From contig JAFJTR010000037.1 of the NCBI GenBank assembly GCA_022559985.1, positions 212,399 to 276,398 of the forward strand: 64,000 bases of DNA, in the 5' to 3' direction. The position numbers were made by a program, and so were the translations under genes. Below are positions 1 to 11,660 of this stretch, in pieces. Origin of the DNA: Parastagonospora avenae f. sp. tritici 18332-5 (lineage: Eukaryota; Ascomycota; Dothideomycetes; Pleosporales; Phaeosphaeriaceae). Below the pieces are notes generated by a model, which saw only the letters and a program-made list of their open reading frames with translations, ran no database searches and had not been told where the DNA came from. Position 1 is the stretch's first letter; each line of letters starts with the position of its first letter.

Positions 1-1001
1 ACTGGCACTGGCTTCGCCATCTTCTCCTCCCACGAAGAGGTATGTTGAATTTATGCAGTAACACTGTGACATGCTGACAACCCTAGGCCGCTGAGAGCCT
101 GTGTATGAACGGCCGAGCCCTCAACGAGAAGGCCATCGAGGTCTCGCCCTCCTCGGGTCGCGTCCTCGACCGTGCTGCTGAGATCATCACTCCGTTCCCG
201 CCTAGCAAGAACCGCCCTCGTCCCGGTGACTGGAACTGCCCGTCTTGCGGCTTCTCCAACTTCCAGCGCCGCACTGCTTGTTTCCGTTGCTCTTTCCCCG
301 CCATGCAGCAAGGCCCTCCGGCCGGAGATGCCATGGGCTACCCAGGATACGGCGGAGGTTATGGTCACCCTGGCATGATGGGTCCTCCTCAGCACCACAT
401 GGGTCACGGCGGTCACGGCCACGGCATGGGTGGCGGCCACATGCGCGGTGGTGCCGGCGCTGTACCTTTCCGCGCTGGTGACTGGAAGTGCGGCGAGAAT
501 GGCTGCGGTTACCACAACTTCGCCAAGAACACTGCTTGCCTACGTTGTGGTGCTAGCCGTGCTGGAGCCGCTGTTGTTGCTGATTCCGCGTTCCCCTCTC
601 CCATGGACACCCCCTCTGGCTTCGGCATGGGACCATCAATGGGCGGTACTCCTGGTGCCGGTCCCTATGGCCCCGCAGGTTTCTCTGGTGGCTACCCCCC
701 TCAGCAATACGGAGCGCCTCCTAGCTCCTACGCTCTTCCCACCGGTATAGGTGGTGCTAGCCCCTACCCTCCTATGAACGCTGGCTACATGCCCAATGGA
801 GGTATGCACGCTACGCCGTTCGACAGCCGCGCTGCTGAGGCCGCTTTCTCCTCCGCCGACTCTTACCCCAACCAGGGAGCCCCTAACGGAGGTGACAGTC
901 GCAATGACCCCTTCTCTTTCTTGTCGTCTGGTTTCGGCTCGCTTTCGATGAACGACGATCGTCGCAACGCTTCCAACCCGGCGAACAAGTCGCCGGCGTA
1001 A
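1..1001 (+). CDS. RRM and double RanBP2 zinc-finger RNA-binding protein (5' partial)
   Basis: The 3' part of a gene that enters from the left edge. Exon 1..39 ends at GAG/gtatgt, the intron is 40..86, and the last exon is 87..1001. The first residues (TGTGFAIFSSHEEAAESL) look like the end of an RRM, followed by NGRALNEK. Two RanBP2-type zinc fingers follow, each with the W-x-C...C...N...C-x2-C pattern (GDWNCPSCGFSNF and GDWKCGENGCGYHNF), separated by a Gly/His/Met-rich linker. The C-terminus is low-complexity Gly/Pro/Tyr/Ser. RRM plus two such fingers is the architecture of yeast Nrp1 and the fungal ARP-type proteins, which bind RNA and are found in stress granules. The N-terminal RRM body lies outside the window. 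The family call is firm, the exact orthology less so. Confidence 0.85.
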
Positions 1002-2065
1002 GCCACACGTACATATGGTATCGATCTTCTGGAGTCCAGATCTGCACAGCGATTTGATGTGGGACGGTTTTTTTTCGGATAGGATGGCACGGGCAAGATT
1101 GAATTTGAGGGAGTTTGTCGATACTCTGATTAAGATTTCGTGGCATTTGCAGGCTGCCTGGCATGGAAACGGGATTCGGGTGCTTATAGAACTGGATCAC
1201 ATTGGGGGAGTTCGATACCTTTGCGGATTGAGGTGTTCGGGGGTCGACTGTTACACATTTTCAAAAGCTGGATGGCCGGGCAAAAAGCACAAGCACAGGA
1301 TGGTGGCAACACAAGGCTAGCGGGGAGCGTCTTCGGAGGACTTCTTGATTTACTTGCAGCCTCCTTCTTTTCCTGCATTTCAATGCTCTTTATTGCGTCT
1401 GCGTCTTTTCTTTCACCATTCAAATTGTCAGGCACGTAGCCGAACCTTCCTTTTGCGATCATCGCGCATAGCATTGCGGCGGTCTCAGCGTGGCATGGGA
1501 GAGTTGCCGCATAGCTCGACAGCTGCTTGTAACTAATATGCCCCTTCATCTTCTGGTCTTTACTTTTCGCTTAGGCGCTCAGCTGCCTGCGCCATACTGA
1601 AGGCCAGTCTCAAACACACAGCACTCTAGATAAATTTACTTGCTACACATCAGACACAGTCATGTGCTCCCACGTTCGTCAACTTGCTTTGAATACACTC
1701 GCCATTGCTCTCTCCTTATCGAATGCTTCTGTTCTGTGAAACATTCTTCTGTCCTGGCAAATCTCTGGTCCAAAGGACGACGCTGATCAATGGCCGTTTT
1801 CCCCTCCAGTATCGCACATCCTAGCTTGAAACAAGACGCTTATGCCAATGCTACAGTGTCAATACGCCGCGAAGTTCTTAGGCGAATGGTGGCTTTCTCT
1901 AGCGTGAGCGTTATTTGAGGCGACCAACGCCTGGATAAAGGTAACCCTGTTCGGCCTAGGCGTCAGAGGACGCCGGGATATCGGTTGGCTAAGATCTCAA
2001 CGGCTCTCGTCTTACTTCTGTCCACATGCAAGAGTCCGAGTAGTAAATGATTCCCATGCTCTCTA
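1002..2065. other. Intergenic, no gene seen
   Basis: Holds the 3' UTR of the zinc-finger gene and the upstream region of the mannosyltransferase gene. Open frames on both strands between about 1015 and 1550 have no recognisable domains and unlike codon use, so I treat them as chance. No repeat or RNA gene seen. Confidence 0.6.
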
Positions 2066-3694
2066 GTGCTTCATTACCAATTTCATCGCACTGTTCGGGG
2101 GCAGCGCGCTAGCACCCGGCTTCATGGAACGCCCCAACTGGCAGCCACCATGCTGATCAACGCCCCGCAATGCATGTCACCCATAGTGCGCTTAGGGGCA
2201 TTCCTCGTATTCTTACTCACGTGCGCCATATTGATCCTGCCGCGACTTGCAGCTCATCCAACTTTCGGACAAGTTCCTGGAAACTCGTTCAAGAACATTA
2301 CGGAGACAAGCTCGAGTTTCAACGCCTCGGTAATCGACTTTTGGCAGGACGTCAGATCAGCTTTGGTAGCGACTGCGCCGCGATGCAAGCCTCTGCGAGT
2401 CCAGGACGAGCATATCCAGCATGCAGAACACCACTTCGACCCGCTTAATCCAGGGGCAAAGATACCACAGCAACTTCTAAACTTCACGGACCAAGATGAG
2501 ACAGCCCTACTTCGAGCACATTACGAGATGCGCAAGTCAGCACTACGTCTGGCGCCCAAGTTGCCCTTCTCGGCTGGAACTACTGGCATCGTGACCACCA
2601 CCGATTCTGAACAGTTGCCTGTATTCCTGGTCTCGCTGCGTATGCTGCGCAGGACTGGATGTAGTATCCCCATGGAGGTCTTCGTCGACGATTGGACCTT
2701 TCAAGACCGAACGGCTTGTGATATCATCCTACCTTCTTTGAACGCACGTTGCATCAGCCTGTCCGAAAGCTACACTCAAAGTCTGAATATAACAAGCCAC
2801 TACCGCAGCCAGGATAAAACACTGGCTATCATGTTTTCTTCCTTCCAAGATGTCCTATACCTCGACGCTGATGCGTTTCCCGTCTACGACCCAACAGTAC
2901 TTTTCACTACACCGCCCTACACAACTCATGGCCTCGTGACCTGGCCAAGCTTCTTCGGCATCACAACTTCTCCGCATTACTACCATATCGCTGGATTGCC
3001 CGTGGAACCCGTATCGACCCGCTACTCCACCGACTCAAGCCAAATCATGCTGAACAAGAACATGCACCGAGAATCGCTCCTCATGATGGCATACTACAAC
3101 TACTACGGGCCGGACTACTACTACCCCCTCAGCTCCAGGCACCAAGAAACATTCGCCCAAGCCGCACAAGCCACCGGCCTGCCATGGTATCAAGTCCGCA
3201 CCGCCCCCAGAGCATTAGGGCGATATTGGAACGGCACGTTTCGCGCCACAGGTCTCGCACAAGCAGACTGCGGCACGGATTTCGAATACGGCGCCCCCTT
3301 CCCTTCACACATCCACGAGTCAGCGAAATGGGAGAAAGAAGATCGCGCGCACCCCGATCCCGTGGTGGAGAAGAAACTCAATTACACGAGACATGCACCG
3401 CCGTCTCCTAAACCCGTATTCATACATCAGAATATGCTGCAGATGGATCCGGGTAAGCTGCTCCTGGACAAAAACGAAATCACATACGAGGCGCATGACG
3501 GGACTATGCATCGCATGTGGGGGTTCAAGGAGGACATGGAGAGGATACTGGGATTTGACGTGGAAAGACGGCTGTGGGATGTTGTGGAGGAAGAGGCGTG
3601 TAGGGAGTTGGAGTCTACAGAAAAGTGTAAGAGGGTGAGGGTGTATGTGAGAGAGGTGTTTGGGTGGATGGAGAGTATTGATAGACCTTGGTGA
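2066..3694 (+). CDS. Golgi alpha-mannosyltransferase, MNN1/MNN2 family (GT71)
   Basis: A single-exon 542-residue type II membrane protein. A hydrophobic anchor lies at about residues 40-60 (LGAFLVFLLTCAILIL) after a short basic cytosolic tail, and the lumenal catalytic domain begins near residue 170 with GTTGIVTTTDSEQLPVFLVS. The nucleotide-sugar/metal binding DxD is D267-A-D269 within LYLDADAFPV. The arrangement matches GDP-mannose:alpha-mannosyltransferases that extend N-linked outer chains or cell-wall mannan in the Golgi. Start uncertain: an in-frame Met at residue 29 or 37 just before the anchor could be used instead. Donor and acceptor sugar are inferred from the family only. Confidence 0.82.
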   Translation: MLHYQFHRTVRGQRASTRLHGTPQLAATMLINAPQCMSPIVRLGAFLVFLLTCAILILPRLAAHPTFGQVPGNSFKNITETSSSFNASVIDFWQDVRSALVATAPRCKPLRVQDEHIQHAEHHFDPLNPGAKIPQQLLNFTDQDETALLRAHYEMRKSALRLAPKLPFSAGTTGIVTTTDSEQLPVFLVSLRMLRRTGCSIPMEVFVDDWTFQDRTACDIILPSLNARCISLSESYTQSLNITSHYRSQDKTLAIMFSSFQDVLYLDADAFPVYDPTVLFTTPPYTTHGLVTWPSFFGITTSPHYYHIAGLPVEPVSTRYSTDSSQIMLNKNMHRESLLMMAYYNYYGPDYYYPLSSRHQETFAQAAQATGLPWYQVRTAPRALGRYWNGTFRATGLAQADCGTDFEYGAPFPSHIHESAKWEKEDRAHPDPVVEKKLNYTRHAPPSPKPVFIHQNMLQMDPGKLLLDKNEITYEAHDGTMHRMWGFKEDMERILGFDVERRLWDVVEEEACRELESTEKCKRVRVYVREVFGWMESIDRPW

Positions 3695-4101
3695 CGTAAG
3701 TCTGGACAACATAGTCTTGTTTTGACATTAGCGGCGCATTTTGGGAGGCGTATTGGAGTAGTTTTCATTAGGTTGCTACGGCTGTAGACTAAGTATTTGT
3801 ATCCAAATGTTGTATAGCGAAGGCTCTTGGTGCATTTTGTAGTAAGGTTCTCCAAAGGTCTCGTGCTATCGAGGATTCGACAGTAAGCTGTACATACCAT
3901 TAAGCTGCTCGCGATTTGGTTTCCCTAGGTAATGATCCTCACTTCCTTGACTGAAATTTCGTTACATCATAGAGGACTACCAAAATTTCATGTAAAATAT
4001 CATTCAAATGAAGCCATCGACACTGGCCCGTACGGGATATCTCTTGAAGAAAAATGACTTCAACGCCCAAAAAAAAGAACACGCTCAATCCAGTCCACCA
4101 T
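3695..4101. other. Convergent 3' region, no gene seen
   Basis: A 407-bp gap between the tail-to-tail mannosyltransferase and condensin genes. It presumably holds both 3' UTRs and polyadenylation signals. Nothing else recognised. Confidence 0.6.
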
Positions 4102-7100
4102 TTACATCTCACTCTCACTAGCCAACAAACTCTCAACAATATCGTCTTCCGTAACTGTATGGCGATTCCGTTTTGCCGCCGGGAGTTCCGTGTCATCACT
4201 CTCATCGTCATACTCTTCGAGTGGCATGCGCGTGCCTTCGCCTTGCATGCCTGCCAGCATCGTATCTTCGTCATCTTCATCGTCACCAATTTCTGAGCCG
4301 TCTACATCTTGCGCCCCAGGCAACTCCGTAGCATCTGCTTGCGATTGCTCTTCAACCTTGGCTTCCGTCTGGTCGGGGGAAGGCGCGACCGATTGGTTGA
4401 GCTCTTCTTGATTGGGGACTTGTGTGACATGTTCAACTTCGCCGAGGCGCTTCGTGAGGCTAAGTTCCAATTTCGAGAGGTAGTTGCGTTGAGTTGCATC
4501 GATGCCAATTTTGCCTTCTACAGCCTCTGATACGAGGGCGTGAAGAGTGCCCAAACTCTCTTCGCTGGCCGTCTCTTCATGCTTTCTTGTCGATGATGAC
4601 GGCGCAATGAAAAGCTTGCTCAGTAGAGAAAGTAACGGCTTGCGTTCGTCCCTGCTGCAAGTGCTTGTGAGGGCGCGCTCAAGAACTTCGATTGATAGAT
4701 GAATGTGTGGCTCCTCTGCTTCCGCGGAAGTGCTCGTCTTTCCGTCGAGACCAAGTTCGGTCGCACCAACGACCTTTCTACCATCTGTCCATTCAGACAG
4801 ATGAGCCGTGATAACCGGCCAGGATACCATGTCGTCAGCCTCTTCGTCTAAAGTCTCCTCGCGCATAAGAAGGAGCTTTGAAATGACGGGCACGGCGATT
4901 TGAGCCATGAGTTGTGCATTTTTGAGCTTCGAGTGGCAGAATACAGGGAGGAAGTAGCTCAGAGCCTGCCTCAGCGCTGGATTTGCTGCCGTCTCAGGGT
5001 CGAAGTATGTTAGCGTAAAGGCTTTGAGTATCTCCGCTGTTGGTGCTGGTGGTAGGATACCCAGCAAAAGTAGCTTAGAAGCAGCTGTGCAGGCGATTAG
5101 ATTCAACCGCTTGTTGTCTGAGCTATTGAAAGCCTTCAATAAGACTTTGGTGATTGGCCTGATGAGAGGGTTTGGCTTTGGCTCAGACTCAGCGTCTTCT
5201 ACGGTGGCATCCGGGTCCGCTGCTGGAGGAGCAAGAAGCTGGGGATGCGTGATGATGGTGTCTGTCAGGATCTGGATAACAATCTCCTTGAGGGCATCGT
5301 GACCTTTGGTAAAGCAGTGGAAGAAGAGGTCTAAGTTGCTTGTAGCGAGATCCTGCGCATGGTTAGTTTGCGAGTCAACTAAAAATTTACTAATGACATA
5401 CCTTGCTGAGCAGCGTCGCCAGTCCGAGACATATTACACCGCGCTCGCGAATCATGGCCTCGCGTGCTTGAACAGCTGGGATGATAAGCGTGTTCAGTAT
5501 GTTCGTCAATGAGTTGTCCGACTCTAAGTCACAATGCACGTTCTGTAGTGTACACTGGGCGATGTGCAGGCACTTTGAGTACACCATGACCTCACGAACT
5601 CGCTGTGCTTCCTCCTCCTCCGGACTCAGCTCCTCTGTGCTCTTCTTCGACCCAATGAGCATTGGAGCATCGACGTCAGATCGTGCCGAATGGAAGCTCT
5701 CTTCGTCATTCTCACCTTTCTCGGTGGCATCATCGTCCGCATCTAGAAGACTGTCTCGGACCTCAGCAATGGCCTCCAAGATCAGCGCGCAAAAGTCAGA
5801 CTCGCCACGGCTTCCGCAGACGGTCCTCAAGACTTCAATGGAAAGTTTCGTGCACTCTTCTGGCAGATGAGCCTTGGCGATAGACTCCCTCATGATGTTA
5901 TACATCTGCCTTCGGCCCATTTCGTCCGTGTAGTCGAGCGTCATGGCAATGTGTAGCAATTGCTGGACGATAAAGTCTTGTTCTTCAGCATCCTCTTGCA
6001 CCTCTTCCGCTTCTGGGTCATCCTCGTCCATGACAGCACCCTTTTGCACAAGCTCCATGAGAGAATTCAGCTCTTTTTGCAGGACGAATGCGAACATGGT
6101 AACTTCAGGCATCTTGTCCTCGATCATGTCTTGAGCTCTGGCGTCATCGGTGCTGTGACAGTAGTCGTTGAAGGTGCGAGCAATGAAGGCAGTCTGAGCA
6201 TCTAGGTTCTTCCAAAAGTCATGGTCAAATGTAGTCGCTTCGCGATAGTCCGGACGCCCTGCCCAAAACTCACGCATGGCTTCGTGGGCCATGCCGTCTT
6301 CTTCGCCAGATCGAGTAACGTCAATACGTTCTAGTAATTCGCACAAGGCTTCCATGTTTGGTGGGGCAGCATCGCCTGCCTTCTTCGCCTCTTCAGGGCG
6401 ATCATCGCGCGACGATGCGCAGTGCTCAAGCCACTGTTCTCGGAAGAGACGTGCAGCAGCTTTGCGAACGGAGTCATCTCGGTCTCGTAGGCCCCATCTG
6501 ATCATCTTCTCGCGCTGAACGAGGGACATGTGTCTAAAGTCACCGAGGGCAGGCAGAATCTTGCCATAGACTAGTCGTCTAGTCGTTGCATCCATGTCTC
6601 GGGCGCGCTCGAGGATATAACTGAGGGTTGTCGGCCACATGGGCAAGTTGAGCAGTACAGCACGTCGCACTTCAGCGCTCGGGTCGTTGATCATAATGTC
6701 CAGTAGCTTCTCCATGATGCCACCAGCCACGTCGTCGTCGCTGTCCTCACCATCTTCCTCCTCGTCTTCTCCCACAAATCGACCGAGACATAGGACTGCC
6801 TGTACGCGCACTGAGGGCTCCTTGTCCCGCAGGCGCTTCAGTACGCCTAACCGGATGAGGTTGAAGGTGTCGTCGTCGATGGCTGTAAGGTTGTTGACAA
6901 CGTGTGCAACCAGCTGTGTGGCCCGGAAGCGGACCGTCTTGTCTTTGGAGTTGAGGAAGCCGAGGATGGAAAGGAGTAGCTTGGATGTCAGACGGCTGCT
7001 GGGCGTCTCGTGGAGAACGCCCTCTTCTTCTTCGGCCTCGGTCGATGCGAAGATGGCGTGGTCTTTCTCGGCAGCAAACTTCAGGAACAGGCCGAGAAAC

Positions 7101-7585
7101 CGAATCAGCCTGTCTCCCACAGGCTCGCTCTTCTTGATGCTGAGTATTCTGGTGACGCACCGGCCGACTTCGTTATTGAAGTCCTCCTCGTCAAAGTCCT
7201 CGTCGACTTCGCCCTGGGCCTTCTTGCCGCCTTTGCCTGTGGTTGGCGGCTCATAGCAGCAGGCTTCCTGGATCTTTCGTAAATTGACTACCAGCTTTCG
7301 CTGTGTGGCCGTTGTCTTCTGTGCGTCTCCAAAGACTTGGGCGATCTGCGTGCGCAGCGACGTGATGGGGCCTTCATCTGGGATTTCGACGGCATTTGCG
7401 GACTGGCGGGCGGAGGAGGCTCGTTTGGTGGTGGAGGCGGTCGACGTGCGCGTCGAGCGCGTCGATGTTCGCCCGGGCATGCTTGCTATGTGTCCAGAGT
7501 GTCGAGTGTCGGCGTCGTCTAATGTGGCAATTGGTGTCGGTCGCGCCTGCCCCTCGCTGTTTACACCACACACATGCTTCCGCAT
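4102..7585 (-). CDS. ycg1: Condensin complex non-SMC subunit (Ycg1/Cnd3/CAP-G)
   Basis: Two exons on the minus strand, 7585..5402 and 5352..4102, with a 49-nt intron (5401..5353; donor GTATGT, acceptor CAG, phase 0). Together they encode 1,144 residues, close to the family length. The N-terminus is low-complexity (RTSTRSTRTSTASTTKR). HEAT-repeat segments follow, for example LRDKEPSVRVQAVLCLGRF and DPSAEVRRAVLLNLP, and the C-terminal half matches the Cnd3 region (MIRERGVICLGLATLLSK). Acidic tracts occur after residue 260 and near the C-terminus. The protein is the HEAT subunit that, with Brn1, binds DNA in condensin during mitotic chromosome compaction. Met 36 (MPGRTST) is an equally plausible start. 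It faces cysteine synthase across a 151-bp divergent promoter. Confidence 0.9.
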
Positions 7586-7736
7586 CCGGTAACGCCCGCG
7601 GAGTCAGCACGTGAAGCAGGGGTCCCCCGCGCCTATGGCGACATCCGGGCCCGAGCGCCATTTCGTGTAGCATCATCAGTTTTGTCTATTTGTCGCCTCT
7701 GTTGCCGCCAATCTCGAATTGTCTTTGCTGCGCGAT
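7586..7736. promoter_or_regulatory. Divergent promoter, condensin subunit / cysteine synthase
   Basis: Only 151 bp separate the two start codons, so the promoters and 5' leaders must overlap. If the internal Met of the condensin gene is used the gap widens by about 105 bp. No specific factor site recognised. Confidence 0.5.
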
Positions 7737-8931
7737 ATGTTCAGGACAGCGGCGCGTGGCTTTGCAGCTTCAGCATGGCGGAGCGCTCAAAGCATTGGCC
7801 AGATACAGTCTGATGCTGTGCACCAAACCGCTGTGAACATCTCCAAAGCCCAAGGCATTGGACAGCGGGGCTTCATTGACGGTAAGCCACGATGCCTATT
7901 ACCACCGGCGAGCCATGTGCTGACTCGACACAGCCATCGGCAAGACTCCGCTCATCCGCCTCAAGAAGCTCTCCGAAGAAACGGGCTGTAATGTCCTCGG
8001 CAAAGCTGAATTTCAGAACCCCGGCGGCTCCGTCAAGGATCGCGCCGCCCTCTTCGTCGTCGAGAATGCCGAACGGCTGGGCCTCATCAAGCCCGGCGGC
8101 ACGGTTATCGAAGGTACAGCGGGGAATACTGGCATTGGTCTGGCTCATGTCTGCCGGTCAAAGGGCTACAAATTGGTCATCTACATGCCAAATACACAGT
8201 CGCAGGGCAAAATCGACTTGCTGCGCCTCTTGGGTGCTGAGGTGTACCCAGTGCCCGCCGTGGCATTCGACAATCCAGAAAATTACAATCACCAGGCTAA
8301 ACGACACGCGGACCGGTTAGACAACGCGGTATGGACGAACCAGTTTGACAACGTGGCGAATCGACAGGCGCATATCGAGACTACTGGACCCGAGATCTGG
8401 TACCAAACCGGCGGCAAGATTGACGCCTTCACCTGCGCCACAGGCACCGGTGGGTCGTTAGCAGGTGTCACACGATATCTCAAGGAGAAGAGTGACGGAA
8501 GAGTGAAGAGCTTCTTGGCAGACCCTCCGGGCTCAGTGCTGCATTCATACATACAGAGCGGCGGCAAGCTCGCGGAGAGGCAAGGAGGCTCCATAACAGA
8601 AGGAATCGGTCAGGGCCGAGTGACAGACAATCTGAAGCCCGACATCGACCTGTTGGATGGCTCAGTCCACATTAGCGACGAGAAGACCATTGAGATGGTT
8701 TACAGATGCTTAGACGAGGAGGGTCTGTACCTTGGTGCTAGCTCATGCCTCAACGTGGTTGCGGCAAAGGAGGTGGCGGAGAAAATGGGGAAGGGCAGCA
8801 CAGTCGTCACGCTCCTTTGCGATGGCGCATACCGCTACGCTGACCGCCTATTCTCCAAGAAGTGGTTGGAGTCGAAGAAGCTGTATGGCGCGATACCCGA
8901 ACATTTGCGAAAGTACATAGTCCTCGAGTAG
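7737..8931 (+). CDS. Cysteine synthase, probably mitochondrial
   Basis: Exons 7737..7881 and 7934..8931, intron 52 nt (gtaagc...cacag, phase 1), 380 residues. The first ~30 residues ([19 protein letters not shown]) are Arg/Ala/Ser-rich with no acidic residues, as in a mitochondrial presequence. The fold-type II PLP enzyme then starts with [16 protein letters not shown]. The PLP lysine is K83 in [11 protein letters not shown]. The substrate loop is [12 protein letters not shown] and the phosphate-binding loop TGTGGSLAG. It makes cysteine from O-acetylserine (or O-acetylhomoserine) and sulfide. Fungi carry several paralogues, so the exact member cannot be fixed. A frame extension using TTG at 7719 is unlikely; the ATG at 7737 gives the better presequence. 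Confidence 0.92.
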
Positions 8932-9021
8932 ACCCAAAATCTGGTTTGTAGTCAACCAACATACCTCTACACTATCTGCATCCATCTATTTCTACAACTT
9001 GCTGAAGTTACATAACAGCAT

Positions 9022-10355
9022 CTAAATCATCGGCGTCCCAGACGCAAATCCGTTAACGACAGCCGTCATCAGCTGGTTTGCAATCGCTGTCTTGGGTGGC
9101 AATCTCAATCCGCCCTCCTTATACCCCTCCGGCGCGTCCTCTCCCAATCCACTCGTTCCAACCTTAAGTGCCTCTCTGACCTCTTCCGCGGTGAACCATT
9201 TCGCATCCTCCAACTCGGCATCGTGTCCGAGGTTAATCTCCTCACCCTCTGGTATTGCTTGTCCAATCGCTCCAATCATAAGATTCGCAGGGTATGGCCA
9301 TGGCTGCGTCGAATGGATGACTACTCGGCCGAGATGAATCCCAGACTCTTCCCACACTTCGCGCCTCACAGCCTCCTCCACGCTCTCGGCAGGTTCGAGG
9401 AAGCCGGCAAGGGTGCTGTACCAGTATGGAGGCCAGCGCTTTTGGCGCCCAAGGAGGATCTTCTTGCCATCGGCGGAGACTACGGCCATGATGACTGTCG
9501 GGTCGGTGCGTGGGAAGCATAGGTTGGATATGCCTGTGCGAGTTGCACATGGCGGCCGCTCACCAGCGCTCGTGACTTCAGGGGCGATATCCTTGGGTGG
9601 ACAGGTGCGTTTGAAACCGGCATTGATGGAGAGGGTCTTGTAGCCGCAAGAGGCGCAAAACGGGTTACGGGAGTTCCAGTCGAGGAGGTGGCGAGCCTCA
9701 GCATATATGGCAGCTAGAAGAGATCAGCATCCACTCATTACCAGTTGTTGTGGTGTAGTATTAACGTACCTTGCTCGGCAGGTAGACTCATATTCATCCT
9801 ACCAGCATTAAAAGTCAAGCCTTCTCCCTTCAGATTCTCAACTAGTTTCTCTGCTACCTCTTTGACACTTTCCTTTGGCGTAATGTCGACTGCGAACCAT
9901 GGCTGGCCTTTGTATCTTCCCTTGTACTCAAACCCTGCTACTCTCTCGTCAAGCCCGAGGAATATTATTTGCGGCAGGTACAGCGACGAATTGTATTGGG
10001 CAATCGTGTCCTCTTCACTTCGATGGAACGGGTCATCTCCAATAATGTCCTTGACGTCGGCATACTTGCGATGGGCTAGCTTGTCCTTTGCGTGAACGAG
10101 GGGGTCAAGGTTGTTGAAGAGCAGGAAGGTTGTAGACGGGTGCTTGAGCGCTTGCGATAGAAAGGTGTGGTCGGGGCGCAGAAAAGATACGCGGTTGAGG
10201 GGAGAGCCTTTGCGGTGTTAATCTGGTAATAAGCTCATAGGTGTGTGAAGGATACCAGAAAAGTAATTGGCAACCTCCTTCCCAAACTTGCGGCTTAGCA
10301 TCGAATCGATTGTAGGATGCGCTGGCTCAGGAAGCTCGGGCTGTGGCAGTGACAT
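9022..10355 (-). CDS. NADH/NAD pyrophosphatase, Nudix hydrolase (NPY1-like)
   Basis: Three exons on the minus strand: 10355..10256, 10207..9770 and 9713..9022; introns of 48 and 56 nt, both phase 1; 409 residues. The N-terminal domain (GSPLNRVSFLRPDHTFL onward) matches the NUDIX-like domain of NudC/NPY1 enzymes. A zinc-ribbon segment follows (NPFCASCGYKTL...FKRTC) and then LCFPRTDPTVIM, the conserved entry to the catalytic domain. The Nudix box is GFLEPAESVEEAVRREVWEE (G-x5-E-x7-REVWEE), intact. The enzyme hydrolyses NADH or NAD(P) to NMN(H) and AMP, and may also decap NAD-RNA. No PTS1 tripeptide at the C-terminus (it ends PMI), so peroxisomal location is not supported by the sequence. Confidence 0.9.
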
Positions 10356-10649
10356 TGTCTTTCGAATCAAATTCACGATTCACAGGTACAGCGGAAATGA
10401 AGATGTTCGGAATTAAGAATAATTCGAAGCAATAAGCATCACAGAAGCCCCGCCGAGGGGTTCAGTGCACTAAGAGGGCACGCGATTATTAACCATGGCG
10501 ACTTGCCAGCGTCATTCCGAAAGACCCTCGGTTCCTTTTCCGGGTCCCACGTCAAGCGCATGCAACCTTATCGATACCGGTAGAGGTTATTTGGACTTCG
10601 GCGAACACCTGGCGCGTCGACATTCGCCATTGGCAGGCAGCTCACCGCC
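10356..10649. promoter_or_regulatory. Divergent promoter, NADH pyrophosphatase / COG2
   Basis: 294 bp between two divergent start codons. It holds both 5' leaders. No specific site recognised. Confidence 0.5.
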
Positions 10650-11588
10650 ATGAGTAGATTTCAAGTACGTGCATAGTCTCTGCCTGCACATTTATGCTGT
10701 GCCCAAGAGTGTTGGCAGTTTGCAAGACGTCAGCTAACGGCGCAGTTTGGAGACTCGCGCTCTAATTCCGACGACGACGATGAGGACCTCGACACTCTGC
10801 CCTACCCTGCGCCCCTCCGGCGCAATGACTTCCTTGCGCCAGATTTCTTGCCATCGGCCTATCTCTCCACACTGTCGAATCGGCACCAGACACTTGAAGA
10901 CTTGCGCTCGGAGCTAAGGTCGCGCTCACAGCTACTAAGCAAAGAGCTGCTGGACCTCGTCAACTCCAACTACCAAGACTTTTTGAACCTGGGAAACAGC
11001 TTGCACGGTGGCGAAGAGAAAGTCGAGGAAGTAACGGTGGGACTACTGGGTTTCAGAAAAGAAGTTGATGGACTGAAGCGGGTTGTTGACGAGAGGGAAC
11101 AAGAGGCGGGAACCCTGCTAGGGGAAAGAAGAGACGTGAGAGTCAAAATTGAACTGGGACGGCGGCTCATTGATTATGATGCGAGACTGCGGGAGCTCGA
11201 GCAAGATCTGGACATCAACAGTGGGGCAAATCACGTCAACAACGGAGAAGACAATGTCTCAGACAGCGAGGATGATGAGGATGAAGACGACGAGGACAAT
11301 ACAAGCTACGGCGTGTCCATCACGAAGCTGCGGAGGAACGCCATGCAGTACAGACTAATCCAAGAGCTGGAGAAGAGCCTAAACAACCATCCTTTTGTTG
11401 CAGCACAGACGACGCGGGTGGCGAAAGTGCGCAGCACACTGTTACTTGATCTGAGCACTGCAACGCAGCAAGCGAGGAATGCAGGAAAGGCTGGGCCTGG
11501 TAGGGTGATGAGCATCATGAAGATCTATGCAGACATAGAACAGGCTGCAGAAGCGGTAAAAGTCCTCAAATCACTGAAAGCGACATGA
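10650..11588 (+). CDS. cog2: Conserved oligomeric Golgi complex subunit 2 (COG2 domain)
   Basis: A 15-nt first exon (10650..10664, MSRFQ) is followed by an 81-nt intron (gtacgt...cgcag) and exon 10746..11588, giving 285 residues. After an acidic leader (SNSDDDDEDLDTLPYP) the COG2 N-terminal region is recognisable: NDFLAPDFLPSAYLSTLSNR, then SNYQDFLNLGNSLHGGEEKV and a long coiled coil. A second acidic run sits at about residue 145-160. COG2 is part of lobe A of the COG tethering complex for retrograde intra-Golgi vesicles. At 285 residues it is much shorter than animal COG2, but short COG2-domain proteins are usual in filamentous ascomycetes. The minute first exon is easy to miss. Confidence 0.85.
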
Positions 11589-11660
11589 CACGGACATGAC
11601 ATCAGCATAGCGAAGGCGTTTGATATAGTACATTTATTGTACAGCCATGTGCAGGCGATT

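Noticed and set aside
51..515. 154-codon minus-strand frame overlapping the zinc-finger gene
   Set aside because: It is the antisense of a conserved coding region with GC-rich codons; composition is Ala/Thr/Val-biased with no domain.
1184..1549. 121-codon minus-strand frame after the zinc-finger gene
   Set aside because: No domain, no conserved start context, lies in a probable 3' UTR.
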